64,000 nt of DNA, taken from positions 251,265-315,264 of the forward strand of contig CAVUZI010000005.1 in assembly GCA_963745955.1 (NCBI GenBank). Reading direction: 5' to 3'. This document shows, in pieces, positions 36,074 to 45,426 of the stretch (the stretch's first letter is position 1; every line of letters starts with the position of its first letter). Below the pieces are notes generated by a model. That model saw only the letters and a program-made list of their open reading frames with translations, searched no databases and was not told where the DNA came from. The position numbers were made by a program, and so were the translations under genes. The DNA comes from Bog-756 sp963745955 (lineage in GTDB: Bacteria; Actinomycetota; Acidimicrobiia; Acidimicrobiales; RAAP-2).

Positions 36074-36375
36074 CAGAGGGAAGCTGTCACCGTGGGGATC
36101 GCCCCTCCGGCGACCGCCGGCAGGATCGAGATCTCGTCCGAGTCCTTGACCGGGGTGTCGAGCGACGACAGGTAGCGGACGTCGTCGTCGTTGAGGTAGA
36201 CGTTGACGAACTTGTGGAGCCCCCCCTTGTCGTCGATGACCTGGCCCGACAGGCCCGGATAGGAGCCGGCCAGGGCCACGAGGACCTGGCCGACCGTCGA
36301 TCCCTCCACGGAGACCGTCTTCGCCCCCCCGGCGTGCGAGCGCAGGATGGTCGGCAGATTGACTTGCACGGGCAC
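36073..36375 (-). CDS. cysO: CysO, ubiquitin-like sulfur carrier with C-terminal extension
   Basis: The product has 100 residues from GTG 36375, preceded by GAGGAG. The beta-grasp core (VQVNLPTILRSHAGGAKTVS, FVNVYLNDDDVRYLSSLDTP, ISILPAVAGG) matches mycobacterial CysO closely. The di-glycine that becomes the thiocarboxylate lies at residues 90-91. Nine more residues (AIPTVTASL) follow, whereas mycobacterial CysO ends at GG. The JAMM protease Mec encoded upstream could remove them. A single-base error near the GGAGGGG run is an alternative. Confidence 0.93.
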   Translation of the reverse strand: MPVQVNLPTILRSHAGGAKTVSVEGSTVGQVLVALAGSYPGLSGQVIDDKGGLHKFVNVYLNDDDVRYLSSLDTPVKDSDEISILPAVAGGAIPTVTASL

Positions 36376-36442
36376 GGGCTCTCCTCTGGGTATTGGTTCG
36401 GGCTTTCGGCTGGAGCGAAAGTTGACTACTCCGGTGAGGATT

Positions 36443-36850
36443 CTACCTGGGCAGCAACCGGACCGGTTCCTCGGTGATCGTCCCGTCGACGATCCGGTAG
36501 CTCCGCACCACCGGCTGGATGTCCCGGAGGGAGACCAGCACGTAGTGCCACTCGGGATCCGGCGCCTGGGCCACGTCGGTGGGCGAGGGGTACGCCTCGG
36601 TATGGGTATGGGAGTGGAAGACCCCGATGATCGAGGTCCCCGACGCCTCCGCGTCCCGGTCGGCACGGAGGTGGTCCTTCGGGTCGACGGTGTAGAGCTT
36701 GGCCGAAGCGGCCAGATTCCGGGTCGGGTAGCAGGTGACGACCTCCCCGGTCCTCAGCTCTCCGCCGAGCAGGCCGCAGGCCTCGTCGGGCAACCCGGTC
36801 AGGCAGTGCGCCACCATCTGGTCGTGGACCAACTTGGGTAGGTAAAGCAT
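36443..36850 (-). CDS. mec: JAMM/MPN+ metalloprotease Mec
   Basis: The product has 135 residues. All JAMM zinc-site residues are present: Glu23 in PDEACGLLGG, then His79 and His81 in HSHTHTEAYPSPTD, Ser89 and Asp92. In mycobacteria this enzyme releases cysteine from the CysO-cysteine adduct. It is the first gene of the leftward cysteine operon, with cysO 67 bases downstream. It starts with ATG at 36850, 57 bases from the divergent smpB start. Confidence 0.94.
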   Translation of the reverse strand: MLYLPKLVHDQMVAHCLTGLPDEACGLLGGELRTGEVVTCYPTRNLAASAKLYTVDPKDHLRADRDAEASGTSIIGVFHSHTHTEAYPSPTDVAQAPDPEWHYVLVSLRDIQPVVRSYRIVDGTITEEPVRLLPR

Positions 36851-36907
36851 GGTGGTTGCACGCTAGAGGAATCGAGGTCGGAATCGGGCGACTACCGTCC
36901 GATAGGC

Positions 36908-37448
36908 ATGGCAGCGGCGAAGCAGAAGACCAGGACCAGTGGAAAGCCAGCCCGGGTCGACCAAGGACCGGGGGGAGGCCAACCGAGTGGTGGCCTCCAA
37001 CCGGCGCGCCCGGCACGACTACGAGATCATCGAGACCGCCGAATGCGGCATCGTCCTCCAGGGCTCCGAGGTCAAATCGCTGCGGGCCGGCCGGATCGCC
37101 CTCCAGGACTCCTACGCCCGGATCATCGATGGCGAGATGTGGCTGTTCGGCGTCCACGTGCCGCCCTACGCCCAGGCCAACGGGTTCGGCGCCCACGAAC
37201 CTGACAGGCGGCGGAAACTGCTCCTCCACCGCCGCCAGATCGACGAGTGGATGGGAAAGTCCCAGCAGCAGTCGCTGACCATGGTGCCCCTGTCCATCTA
37301 CTTCAAGGACGGTCGGGCCAAGGTCGAGGTGGCGCTGGCCCGGGGTCGCAGGCAGTACGACAAACGCCATGCCATCGCCACCCGGGATGCCAGCCGCGAG
37401 GCGGCACGTGAGGCGCGATCCGCGGCCAGGGGTAGTGCGGGCCGATGA
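36908..37448 (+). CDS. smpB: SsrA-binding protein SmpB (frameshifted)
   Basis: About 178 residues. MAAAKQKTRTSGKPA lies in one frame; after a shift near 36955 the other continues STKDRGEANRVVASNRRARH. Family signatures are ETAECGIVLQGSEVKSLRAG, LFGVHVPPYAQANGFGAHEP, RRRKLLLHRRQIDEW and LALARGRRQYDKR-type basic tail. SmpB delivers tmRNA to stalled ribosomes. The tmRNA gene follows 81 bases downstream on the same strand, supporting the call. Confidence 0.94.
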
Positions 37449-37529
37449 GGCCGGGGCCCGGGCCGACCCGGAGACGGTAGGCTGGATCTGTCGGATCGGG
37501 CAATCCGCCCGACCGTGTGACCAACCCCA

Positions 37530-37877
37530 GGGGGTGACAGGCTTCGACTCTGGTCGTCGATGTAGGAGAAGCGAGCCGTGGTCTCCGGAGCCACGTTAAA
37601 GAGCCGGAACAAAAAATAAACGCCGAGCCTCAGCTCGCGCTCGCAGCCTAGAAACTGCGACGTCCGACCGGTCTCAGTCCCACGGGCCGGAACCGGGCGC
37701 CATCTAGTGGGGCTTACCTGACCGGCTGCGCCGACGGGCCGTCAGGGACAACTCAGTCGGATACGGAACGGCGCTGCCGCCGGTAGCGGCGCCGATCCCG
37801 ACAATCCAACACCGGCTGCGCTCGGAGAAGACCTACTGAGAAGCCGGAGGACGCGGGTTCGATTCCCGCCACCTCCA
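37530..37877 (+). ncRNA. ssrA: Transfer-messenger RNA
   Basis: The 5' strand GGGGGTG (37530-37536) pairs with CACCTCC (37870-37876) to form the acceptor stem. The T-arm GCGGGTTCGATTCCCGC is complete, and CCA is not encoded. The tag reading frame ends AEPQLALAA before TAG at about 37650, with the degradation signal LAA. Upstream of it lies an A-rich stretch in which the resume codon is not clear. If one A is missing from that run, the tag would read NKKINAEPQLALAA. Position after smpB is classic. Confidence 0.95.
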
Positions 37878-37880
37878 CGA

Positions 37881-38088
37881 TGGGGTGTTCATGAAAGAAC
37901 GCCCCGAGTGTTCATGAAACCCCTCGTCAGGACGACTCCGGCGAGGTTTCGTGTTGTCAGAGGACCGATGTGGTCGGGCTACGGGGGGCGACTGATCGCC
38001 ATCGCCCTGTGGCCGGCACGGCGACTGCGTTCGGAACGCGTCAATAGCGGCCTTTATGGCCGTTATTGGTTCCCCGATCGGGAGTCCT
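37881..38088. other. Downstream flank of tmRNA, no gene seen
   Basis: No coding region is supported. The inverted pair GGGGTGTTCATGAA/TTCATGAAC at 37882-37917 could act as the tmRNA terminator. Confidence 0.4.
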
Positions 38089-39760
38089 CTAGTCGGGCGG
38101 GTCAGTTCCCGAGGCCGAAACCACAGTGGGTGGAGCCGAGACGACATCAACCCAAGTGCCCTGCCGGCGCTTGGCCCTCGGACGGAGGGTGGCCTCGTCC
38201 TCCTCAGCCAGTTTGGCCCGGTAGCTCCGAATCCGGTCGAGGTTGAAGGCGGCCACAGTGAAGCCCAGCAGTACGGTCATCTTCACCTCTCCGAACACCC
38301 GGAAGAACCCCCGAGCCAGGTCGACAAAGGCACCTTTCAGGGCCGAGTTCACCGACTCGACGACCTGACGTCTGCCCATGGAGATCCGCCAGGCGGTGGT
38401 GCCGTAGGGGATGCGTTGGGTGAGAGCTAGCTCGGCTGGGGAAACCGAAAGGATCCCCGAGCAACAACCGTTAACACCATCGGGCAGTACCACCAGAGGG
38501 GCCCGGCGGGAGCGTCGCATGGACTTTGGGACCTGTCGGCTGCGGAGCAGACCGGCACAGATCGGACAGCGCCACCGGGTGACCCCGTCTGCGTCCGGAC
38601 CGGAGTGACGGACCAGCCGCCAACGAGCCCGCTGGTTGAACTTGGCTTCGTAGACAAGCTTCTCGACTTCTGACGCACCGCGCGGAGGAGCGGGGAGCTC
38701 CCGGAGTTCTGGTGGGAGGTGGGCAGAGAAGAGCTGACCGTCGATGAGCAGGGCCTCGCCGGAGAAGGGCCTACTCCCCCGCTGGTGGGTAACCGGCTGG
38801 AAGGTCTGGTGGATGCCGGCCTGATTGAGGGGGTGGGCGGTCGAACTGGGCTGGCAAAGGGAGTACCCAGGGTCCCACACCACATCGTCGACGTCGGAGG
38901 CCGGAACTCTTCATGGCCAGCAGGCTGTCGACGACCGCCTTCCCCCGATGGGTTCCGGCGGGCACCAGGTTGCAGGACGTGACGACACCGGGTGCCTCCG
39001 CCTCCAGGGTCGTCCGGTCGACTGAGTTGGTCCATCGGACATCCCGGGCCTGGACAGCCAAGTGGAGCTCATAGCCGACAAACGGTCCTGCCGGCCGGCT
39101 GTTGGTGGCCGACCGGTGTCCGGCTCGAGCATCCGGATCGGCCGTGTAGCACTTGCGACCGTCGGGGCCCACTCCGAGCACCTTCGCCCGACGGATGGGC
39201 CGCTTTGCTCGAGGCTTCGGCCCACCGTCTGGTATCTGGGTCTCCGTTGCTTCACCATCGAGGTCGACGGTGACAGCTTCGCCGTGCAGCGCGCCCCAAG
39301 TTTCGACGTCGGTTCCGTCGACCGCCACGGAGCTGCTGGATAATAGGTCCTTCGGGATGGCGGCTCGAGCCAGTTGATCGGCAAACCACTGCGCGTCAAC
39401 GCCTGCCTCGCCCGAGTCCAGGACTCCGCAGAGCTTCACAAACAGGCGCTCGGTCCTCGAGTAGGACTCCGAACCATTCCAGCAGCAGACCTCCAAGCTC
39501 TCACGCTGCTCATCGGTAAGGGCGTTGATGATCCGCGTCACTTCGACGACGTGGGCCTGATGGTGCCGATGGAGGGCGTTGAGCTGACAGGCCACCAGAA
39601 AGCCCAGGAGGCTCAGGTGGCGAGGTCGTCCCACCTCGGAGTCGATGAAGGGCGCAAGAACCTCGAGGATTCCCGAACGCTCGATCAGTTGGCGGGCCAG
39701 ATTGAGATCGGCGCCACTGGTCGGTCGGCCTCCACTGGTATCGAGGGGTGGGCGCTTCAA
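38089..39760 (-). CDS. DDE transposase, IS1182-like (frameshifted)
   Basis: About 555 residues. The N-terminal part reads LIERSGILEVLAPFID and contains the first catalytic Asp in SSVAVDGTDVETWGALHG. After a shift near 38890 the sequence continues DVDDVVWDPGYSLCQP with the second Asp, a zinc-like CPIC segment, and GRRQVVESVNSALKGAFVDL with the Glu. Its ATG overlaps the stop of the recombinase-like gene (ATGA), suggesting a two-gene mobile unit. Terminal repeats were not identified. Confidence 0.75.
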
Positions 39761-40557
39761 CGCACCGCGCCTCGAAGGAGGCGCCTCGCCTCCGCCTCAG
39801 AAATGGGTGGCACGTGGTCAAGCAGGTCGGAGAGCACGGTGACCCCCTGAAGACCGGCGGCCGTCGCCAGTTCGGGCAGCCGGGTGCCAGCACACAGATG
39901 CCACAGCAGCCAGGTTGAGCGCAGACGGGCAGCCGACAATCGTGGATGTCCGGGAGGGACCGCGAGACCAGAGGCCAACGAGCTGGCCCGATTCCGGGAT
40001 GTCGAGTGGCCACCCACCAGGTACTCGTCTCCGGCCGTCGAGACCAGCTCGATGACGTCGGACTCCCACCGGGCCAGCACCGGCACCGAACGGGGTCCAG
40101 GCTCACCGGCGCGGACCAAGACCACCTGGTCATCGACGACAACGTCCTCTGCTCGGACCCGGGTGACCCAGCGACCGTCGAGCCCGGCACCGGCGCCGAG
40201 AGCGAGGAGGGCCCGCGCTGCCCGCCGCTTTGCCGCAGTGCTCTGGCGCCCGCTATCCGCGACCAATGTCTCGATCTCCACCGCTGCATACGGTTGAGCC
40301 ACTTGCCGGCGTGCGATAGTGGCTGGGCGGGGCTCCCACGGTGCCGTCCTGGTTAGCAACGGGCCGATCCGGCGAAGGACTGACCGGTAGGTGGCCCGGG
40401 AGGACTCTCCGGTCAGACCGTAGGTGACGAACCGTTCGACTGTGTCCGGATCGAGAATCGACTCAGCATCGAGGGCGATCCCCTCTTCAACCGCCCAGGC
40501 CGCCAGCCGCGAGAGCACCCGTAGGGTCCGGGATGTTGTGGGTGCCAAGAACCTCAT
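39757..40557 (-). CDS. Degenerate tyrosine-recombinase-like protein, 5'-truncated by an IS
   Basis: The protein has 266 residues. A core-binding-like region (RTLRVLSRLAAWAVEEGIAL, SSRATYRSVLRRIGPLLTR) is followed by a catalytic-like domain in which RHRY residues are largely lost: GAGLDGRWVTR holds the position of the first Arg, ARLRSTWLLWHL that of HxxR, and no Tyr nucleophile is seen. The first residues MRFLAPT are translated from the inverted repeat of the IS inserted at 40537, so the true N-terminus is gone. It overlaps the transposase downstream. Possibly a non-catalytic targeting partner. Confidence 0.6.
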   Translation of the reverse strand: MRFLAPTTSRTLRVLSRLAAWAVEEGIALDAESILDPDTVERFVTYGLTGESSRATYRSVLRRIGPLLTRTAPWEPRPATIARRQVAQPYAAVEIETLVADSGRQSTAAKRRAARALLALGAGAGLDGRWVTRVRAEDVVVDDQVVLVRAGEPGPRSVPVLARWESDVIELVSTAGDEYLVGGHSTSRNRASSLASGLAVPPGHPRLSAARLRSTWLLWHLCAGTRLPELATAAGLQGVTVLSDLLDHVPPISEAEARRLLRGAVR

Positions 40558-41712
40558 CCGGTGCGTTGAGCTGGGACTTTCTTCTGTACGGACATGACGG
40601 CGAAAATGGTCCGTGGCCCTCTCGTTCCTCTATCTCGCCTTCGTCCGGACCGTCCAGATCCTTCACCTACAACGGTCCGACGAATCCGATCTGGCCATTG
40701 AGGTCGTCATGCTCCGGCACGAGGTGGCTGTCCTCCGACGGCAGGTGGCCCGCCCTGCTCTGCAGCCAGCGGATCGGGCGATCTTGGCCGGTCTCAGCCG
40801 GCTGATCCCCCGGTCGAAACACAATCGGTACTTCGTCCAGCCCGACACACTGTTGCGCTGGCATCGTGCCCTGGTTCGTCGCAAGTGGACCTACCCGAAG
40901 TCCTCAGGCCGCCCGAGGATCCCCAAGGGGACGGTGCAACTTGTCGTGCGTTTAGCCAGGGAGAATCCGACCTGGGGCTACCGCCGGATCCACGGAGAGC
41001 TTTCCGTCCTGGGCATCCAGCTGGCACCAGCCAGTGTCTGGAACATCCTCCAGCGTCACGGCCTCGACCCGTCCCCGAACAGGACCGGACCGACGTGGGC
41101 TGAGTTCCTGAAGGCCCAGGCCACAACGATGCTGGCCTGTGATTTCTTCACTGTCGATACGGTGCTGCTGCGGAGGCTCTACGTGTTGTTCTTCATCGAA
41201 CTAGATTCCCGGAGAGTCTTCGTGACTGGGGTAACGGCGAATCCGACCGGCGCCTGGGTCGTGCAGCAGGCCAGGAATCTGTCCCATGAGCTCAGCCAGC
41301 GTGCACGACCAGTCAAGTTCCTGATCCGGGATCGCGACACCAAGTTCACGGCCACCTTCGACGAGGTGTTCCGTTCCGACGGCATCCGAATCGTTCGCAC
41401 TCCGATTCGGGCACCTCAGGCCAACGCATTCGCCGAACGCTTCGTCGGCACCGTCCGGCGTGAATGTCTGGACCGGATGCTCACCTTCGGTCGTCGTCAT
41501 CTGGAGCTCGTCGTCAAAGAGTACGTGGCTCACTACAACAGCCACCGACCTCACCGATCGCTCGGTCAGCTACCGCCTTGGCCGAAGGAGGTGGCCACGG
41601 CAGTGCTCAAGAATGCCGATCCCTCACTGATCACACGGACGGATCGGCTCGGAGGGGTGATCCACGAATATCGCCTGGTGGCCTGACGTGGATGAGGTTC
41701 TTGGCACCCACA
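40537..41712 (+). mobile_element. 1.18-kb insertion sequence with rve transposase, copy A
   Basis: The ends are inverted copies of TGTGGGTGCCAAGAAC (40537 onward and up to 41712). One transposase gene fills it. A near-identical element in opposite orientation lies at 50134-51308. No target duplication is visible. It truncates the recombinase-like gene on its left. Confidence 0.9.
40613..41686 (+). CDS. Integrase-core (rve) transposase, copy A
   Basis: The product has 357 residues in one frame. An N-terminal helical region (LAIEVVMLRHEVAVLRRQVA) and a winged HTH (RENPTWGYRRIHGELSVLGI) precede the DDE core: MLACDFFTVDTV (first Asp), FLIRDRDTKFTATFDEVF (second Asp) and RAPQANAFAERFVGTVRREC (Glu). 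The end is GGVIHEYRLVA. It is related to IS3/IS481-type enzymes but is encoded as a single gene. It appears intact and is the sister of the gene at 50160-51233. Confidence 0.93.
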   Translation: MALSFLYLAFVRTVQILHLQRSDESDLAIEVVMLRHEVAVLRRQVARPALQPADRAILAGLSRLIPRSKHNRYFVQPDTLLRWHRALVRRKWTYPKSSGRPRIPKGTVQLVVRLARENPTWGYRRIHGELSVLGIQLAPASVWNILQRHGLDPSPNRTGPTWAEFLKAQATTMLACDFFTVDTVLLRRLYVLFFIELDSRRVFVTGVTANPTGAWVVQQARNLSHELSQRARPVKFLIRDRDTKFTATFDEVFRSDGIRIVRTPIRAPQANAFAERFVGTVRRECLDRMLTFGRRHLELVVKEYVAHYNSHRPHRSLGQLPPWPKEVATAVLKNADPSLITRTDRLGGVIHEYRLVA

Positions 41713-41798
41713 GGGCGCTGGCCACCCTCAGCACGAGCTAGTCGAACAAAAGCTCCCCGCCCCGGAACGGCACCCTGGGGACACCACCGGGCCGTCCG

Positions 41799-43052
41799 TT
41801 AGTCGACGATGTTGTCGGGGATGTTGTGTACCACGACGCCTGCGGGGACGGAGAGCACGATCGTGCTGTAGATCCCGCCGCCAGAGACGGCGGTGTTGGA
41901 ATTGACGCTCACCGAGGTGGTGAGACTCACCGTGCCGCCGTTGTTGTAGATGCCGCCGCCATCACCGCTTGCGGTGTTCCGGTTGATGGAGGTGTTGCTG
42001 GCTGTGAGCGAACCGACGTAGGTGTTGTCATAGACATCGTTGTAGACACCGCCGCCGTTCACGGCACTGTTTCCGTTGACGGTTGCGTTGGGGAGGTTGA
42101 CCGTGCCGCCCTCGTTGTACACACCGCCGCCGTTGCCGGATGCGGTGTTGTTGTTGATAGAGGTGTTGCTGGCACCGAGCGAGCCGAGGGAGAAGGAGCC
42201 CTCGTTGTACACACCGCCGCCGTTCACGGCCCTGTTCTTGTTGATGGTTGCATTGCTGAGGCTGATCGTGCCGTATTCGTTCTCGATGCCACCACCGTTG
42301 CCACTTGAAGTGTTGTTGTTGATGCTCACGCCACGTCTGTCGGTGGAGGGCTGGGTGACCGTGCCGAGGTTGAGGATGCCGCCGCCGAAGTACGCTGCGG
42401 TGTTGCCCGACACGGTGCTGTTGGTGAGGGTTGTCGTGCCGAAGTTGGAGATGCCGCCACCGTAATGGGTGGCGGTGTTGCCCGACACGGTGCTGCTGTT
42501 GGTGACGGTCGTTGCGCCGTAGTAGTTGAAGATGCCGCCGCCCCAGTTGGCGCTGTTGCCCGACACGGTGCTGTTGGTGAGCGTGACCGTGCCGAGGTTG
42601 TAGATGCCGCCACCGGAATAGGTGGCGGTGTTGCCCGACACGGTGCTGCTGGTGAGGGACAGCGTGCCGTTGTTGAAGATGCCGCCGCCTAAGACGCCGG
42701 AGGTGTTGTCGCCGTTCTCGATCGTCAAGTTGTTCAACGAGACGGTCCCGCTGGTGATGGTCAGCACCGGCCCGTTGGACCCGGTCCCGCGGAGCGTGCC
42801 GGAACCTTGCAGGGTCAAGCTCTGTGAGACGGTGAAGTTCCCGGTGCAGGTCCCGTGCACTATAAGCGTCGCTCCTGACGCAGCGCCACTGATGGCTGTC
42901 TGCAAGTTGTCGCCTGTGTTGCAGTTCACGACCGTTGTGGGCGTGGCCGAGGCGGGCACCTCGCCGCCGACCATCAAGCCGACCACCACGGTCCCGAACA
43001 CCAGCGAGCCAGCCAGCACGGCCCGCAGACTTCTTCCACGACGTACACCCAT
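41799..43052 (-). CDS. Secreted beta-helix repeat protein 1
   Basis: The product has 417 residues. A signal peptide (RAVLAGSLVFGTVVVGLMVG, cleavage after about ASA) is followed by a lead-in NCNTGDNLQTAISGAASGAT. About ten turns of a right-handed beta-helix follow, each with GGGIxN plus a V/TLTNSTVSGNTA strand. The repeat matches the polymorphic outer membrane protein / choice-of-anchor type. The C-terminus NIPDNIVD is shared with protein 2. In a Gram-positive this would be an exported adhesin-like surface protein. No anchor motif is visible. Confidence 0.85.
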   Translation of the reverse strand: MGVRRGRSLRAVLAGSLVFGTVVVGLMVGGEVPASATPTTVVNCNTGDNLQTAISGAASGATLIVHGTCTGNFTVSQSLTLQGSGTLRGTGSNGPVLTITSGTVSLNNLTIENGDNTSGVLGGGIFNNGTLSLTSSTVSGNTATYSGGGIYNLGTVTLTNSTVSGNSANWGGGIFNYYGATTVTNSSTVSGNTATHYGGGISNFGTTTLTNSTVSGNTAAYFGGGILNLGTVTQPSTDRRGVSINNNTSSGNGGGIENEYGTISLSNATINKNRAVNGGGVYNEGSFSLGSLGASNTSINNNTASGNGGGVYNEGGTVNLPNATVNGNSAVNGGGVYNDVYDNTYVGSLTASNTSINRNTASGDGGGIYNNGGTVSLTTSVSVNSNTAVSGGGIYSTIVLSVPAGVVVHNIPDNIVD

Positions 43053-43202
43053 GGATCAACACCCTCCGCTCTTGGGGTGCCGCCGACACCGCACCCTCCT
43101 GAACGCAGGTGTACCACCGGAAGACCACGCCAGCAACCAGTGTCACTCTGCCGTCACCGCGTGTTCTCGCTAAGTGACCGGGCCACCACGGACGATGGCC
43201 AG

Positions 43203-43297
43203 GGGTGCCCTCTATCACCGGGACCGGGGCGCGTTATCTCTGTTTGGAAGCGACCCTTGCTCGCGATCCGCGAACTGCCACACTCCGGCCATGGGGG
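43203..43297 (-). repeat. Intergenic structured repeat, copy 1
   Basis: About 95 bases related to 45022-45113 and 49295-49388. The core hairpin at 43259-43275 reads GCTCGCG-ATC-CGCGAAC, and a GCGCGTTAT box sits about 27 bases from it. It lies just downstream of beta-helix gene 2 and upstream of gene 1, both on the minus strand. Confidence 0.6.
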
Positions 43298-43320
43298 CAC
43301 CCCCCCCCCCGCCGGTGTGG

Positions 43321-44850
43321 CTAGTCGACGATGTTGTCGGGGATGTTGAACCTCACGACGCCTGCGGGGATGGAGAGGGCGACCGTGCTGTAGATGCCGC
43401 CGCCAGAGACGGCGGTGTTCGAGTTGACGCTCACAGAGGTAGTGAGACCCACCGTGCCGCCGTTGTTGTAGATGCCGCCGCCATCACCGCTTGCGGTGTT
43501 CCGGTTGATGGAGGTGTGGCTAACAATGAGCGCACCGACAAGAGTGCCGTTAAGGACATCGTTGTAGACACCGCCGCCGTTCACGGCGCTGTTCCTGTTG
43601 ACGGCTGCATTGGGGAGGTTGACTGTGCCACCATTGTTGTAGATGCCACCACCGTTGCCGCCGGAGGTGTTGCCGTTGATGCTCACCCCGCCTCTGTCGG
43701 TGGTGGGTTGTGTGATCGTGCCGTCGTTCCAGATGCCCCCACCGTCGTCGCTGGTGGCGGTGTTGTTGTTGATGGACGAGTTTGTGAGGGTGACCGTGCC
43801 GCCGTTGATGATCCCGCCGCCTTCGTTGGCGGTGTTGCCCGACACGGTGCTGTTGGTGAGGGTCACGGCGCCCGGCAAGTTCGCGACGCCGCCGCCGTAG
43901 TCAGCGGTGTTGCCCGACACGGTGCTGTTGATGAGGGTCGTCGTGCCCTCGGCCAAGATGCCGCCGCCTTCGTAGGCGGTGTTGCCCGACACGGTGCTGT
44001 TGGTGAGGGTCAGCGTCGTGCCGTAACCGCTGTAGATGCCCCCGCCAAGGCCGTAGTAGGCGGTGTCGCCCGACACGGTGCTGTTGGTGAGGGTCAGCGT
44101 GCCGTAGTTGAGAATGCCGCCGCCGTAGTTGCCGGGGTTGCCGGAGGTGTTGTCGCCGTTCTTGATCGTCAAGTTGTTCACAGAGACGGTCCCGCCGGTG
44201 TTGGTCAACACCGGCCCGCTGGACCCGTTCCCCCTCAGGGTGCCGGAACCTTGCAGGGTCAGGTTCTCGCCGATGGTGAAGTTCCCGGTGCAGGTCCCGT
44301 GCACGATAAGCGTCGAGCCTGGCGGAGCGTTGCTGATGGCCGTCTGCAGGTTGCCGCCCGCGTTGCAGTTGACGGTCGTTGTGTAGGAGACAATGCCCGA
44401 GAAGCTCGTGCCGAGCAGGCTCATGGTGAAGCTGTCACCTTGATTCAAATCGTAACCAAGGGCGTAGAAGGAGCCCAGCGTGAAGACGATCTTGCTATTG
44501 GAGTACGACGAGATGAGAAGCCCAATGCAGTTGCCGCCTGCCGCCGACCCTGCCTGCCACGCCTCAGTGTTGTCGCGGAAATTCAAGGTGTTCGAATAGT
44601 CCGAGCCAGTGAACCCCCCGCAACCCGCTGGCAGCGGCGATCCCAGGTCCGCCTCGGTGCCGAAGCCGGAGCCGGTGACGGTGATCGTGGGCGACGCCAC
44701 GCTGCCGCTGAAGAGGACGGCGGAGATGGATGGAGACGGTGACGCTCCGGCAACTGAGCCGGTGGACAGGACCAAGCCGACTGCCACGCTCCCGAAGACC
44801 AGCGAACCAGCCAGCATGGCGCGCAGACCTCTCCCAAAATGAACACCCAT
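43321..44850 (-). CDS. Secreted beta-helix repeat protein 2
   Basis: The product has 509 residues from ATG 44850. The signal peptide is RAMLAGSLVFGSVAVGLVLS. A TIG/IPT-like domain follows (PTITVTGSGFGTEADLGSPL, GNCIGLLISSYSNSKIVFTL), then a beta-helix whose turns repeat GGGIxNxGTVTLTNSTVSGN. The end is NIPDNIVD, as in protein 1. It is a paralogue of proteins 1 and 3. It is exported and probably surface-exposed or released. Confidence 0.85.
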   Translation of the reverse strand: MGVHFGRGLRAMLAGSLVFGSVAVGLVLSTGSVAGASPSPSISAVLFSGSVASPTITVTGSGFGTEADLGSPLPAGCGGFTGSDYSNTLNFRDNTEAWQAGSAAGGNCIGLLISSYSNSKIVFTLGSFYALGYDLNQGDSFTMSLLGTSFSGIVSYTTTVNCNAGGNLQTAISNAPPGSTLIVHGTCTGNFTIGENLTLQGSGTLRGNGSSGPVLTNTGGTVSVNNLTIKNGDNTSGNPGNYGGGILNYGTLTLTNSTVSGDTAYYGLGGGIYSGYGTTLTLTNSTVSGNTAYEGGGILAEGTTTLINSTVSGNTADYGGGVANLPGAVTLTNSTVSGNTANEGGGIINGGTVTLTNSSINNNTATSDDGGGIWNDGTITQPTTDRGGVSINGNTSGGNGGGIYNNGGTVNLPNAAVNRNSAVNGGGVYNDVLNGTLVGALIVSHTSINRNTASGDGGGIYNNGGTVGLTTSVSVNSNTAVSGGGIYSTVALSIPAGVVRFNIPDNIVD

Positions 44851-45021
44851 TTGATGCAATCCCTTCGCCTTTGGGCGCCGCCGATTACCGCACCCGCCTA
44901 GCGACTTCCTAACACGGAATGTCAGAACCGACAACCAGTACCTCGTCAGAGGCGACAACCAATGTTGCCGAGAGTGGCCGACTCAGCCCGGAGGGTGTTG
45001 GCTCTTCGGTCCAGAATGGGC

Positions 45022-45113
45022 TGCGGGTGTCTCTGAACCCCGGCTGTGGGCGCGTTATCGACCGGGGTGTGCTCGCGCTCCGCGAACCGCCACGCTCCGG
45101 CACACCCGGGCGT
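45022..45113 (-). repeat. Intergenic structured repeat, copy 2
   Basis: Related to copies 1 and 3. The core hairpin at 45071-45087 reads GCTCGCG-CTC-CGCGAAC. An outer stem pairs GGGTGTG with CACACCC, and the GCGCGTTAT box is present. It lies between the divergent beta-helix genes 2 and 3. Confidence 0.6.
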
Positions 45114-45426
45114 GATGATTACTGCTGCCTACGCCGACGGCGAAGCCGAACCGGACGACCCCGACTCAATGGCAATGGACGCACGAAAGCTCGTGTGACG
45201 GTGCAGTCGGGTACTCAGAGGCTGGCTCTGACCACTCCCTGCCGTCGATCATCGCCTATCCGTCTCGGCAGTAGCCGTCGCCCATCGCTTCGTTGGGGGT
45301 CGGACCGGGTAGATCATTGGAGAAGTGCAGGTCGTGCCTAAGGGAACGACCTGACACGCCCGAACGACCGTGGAGTACGGATATCGGTGCGGCAGCACGG
45401 GGGTGCGGCGGATTGGAAGTCAGACG

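Noticed and set aside
42028..43218. Arg/His/Gln-rich frame overlapping beta-helix gene 1
   Set aside because: It is a frame-shifted translation of the repetitive beta-helix gene.
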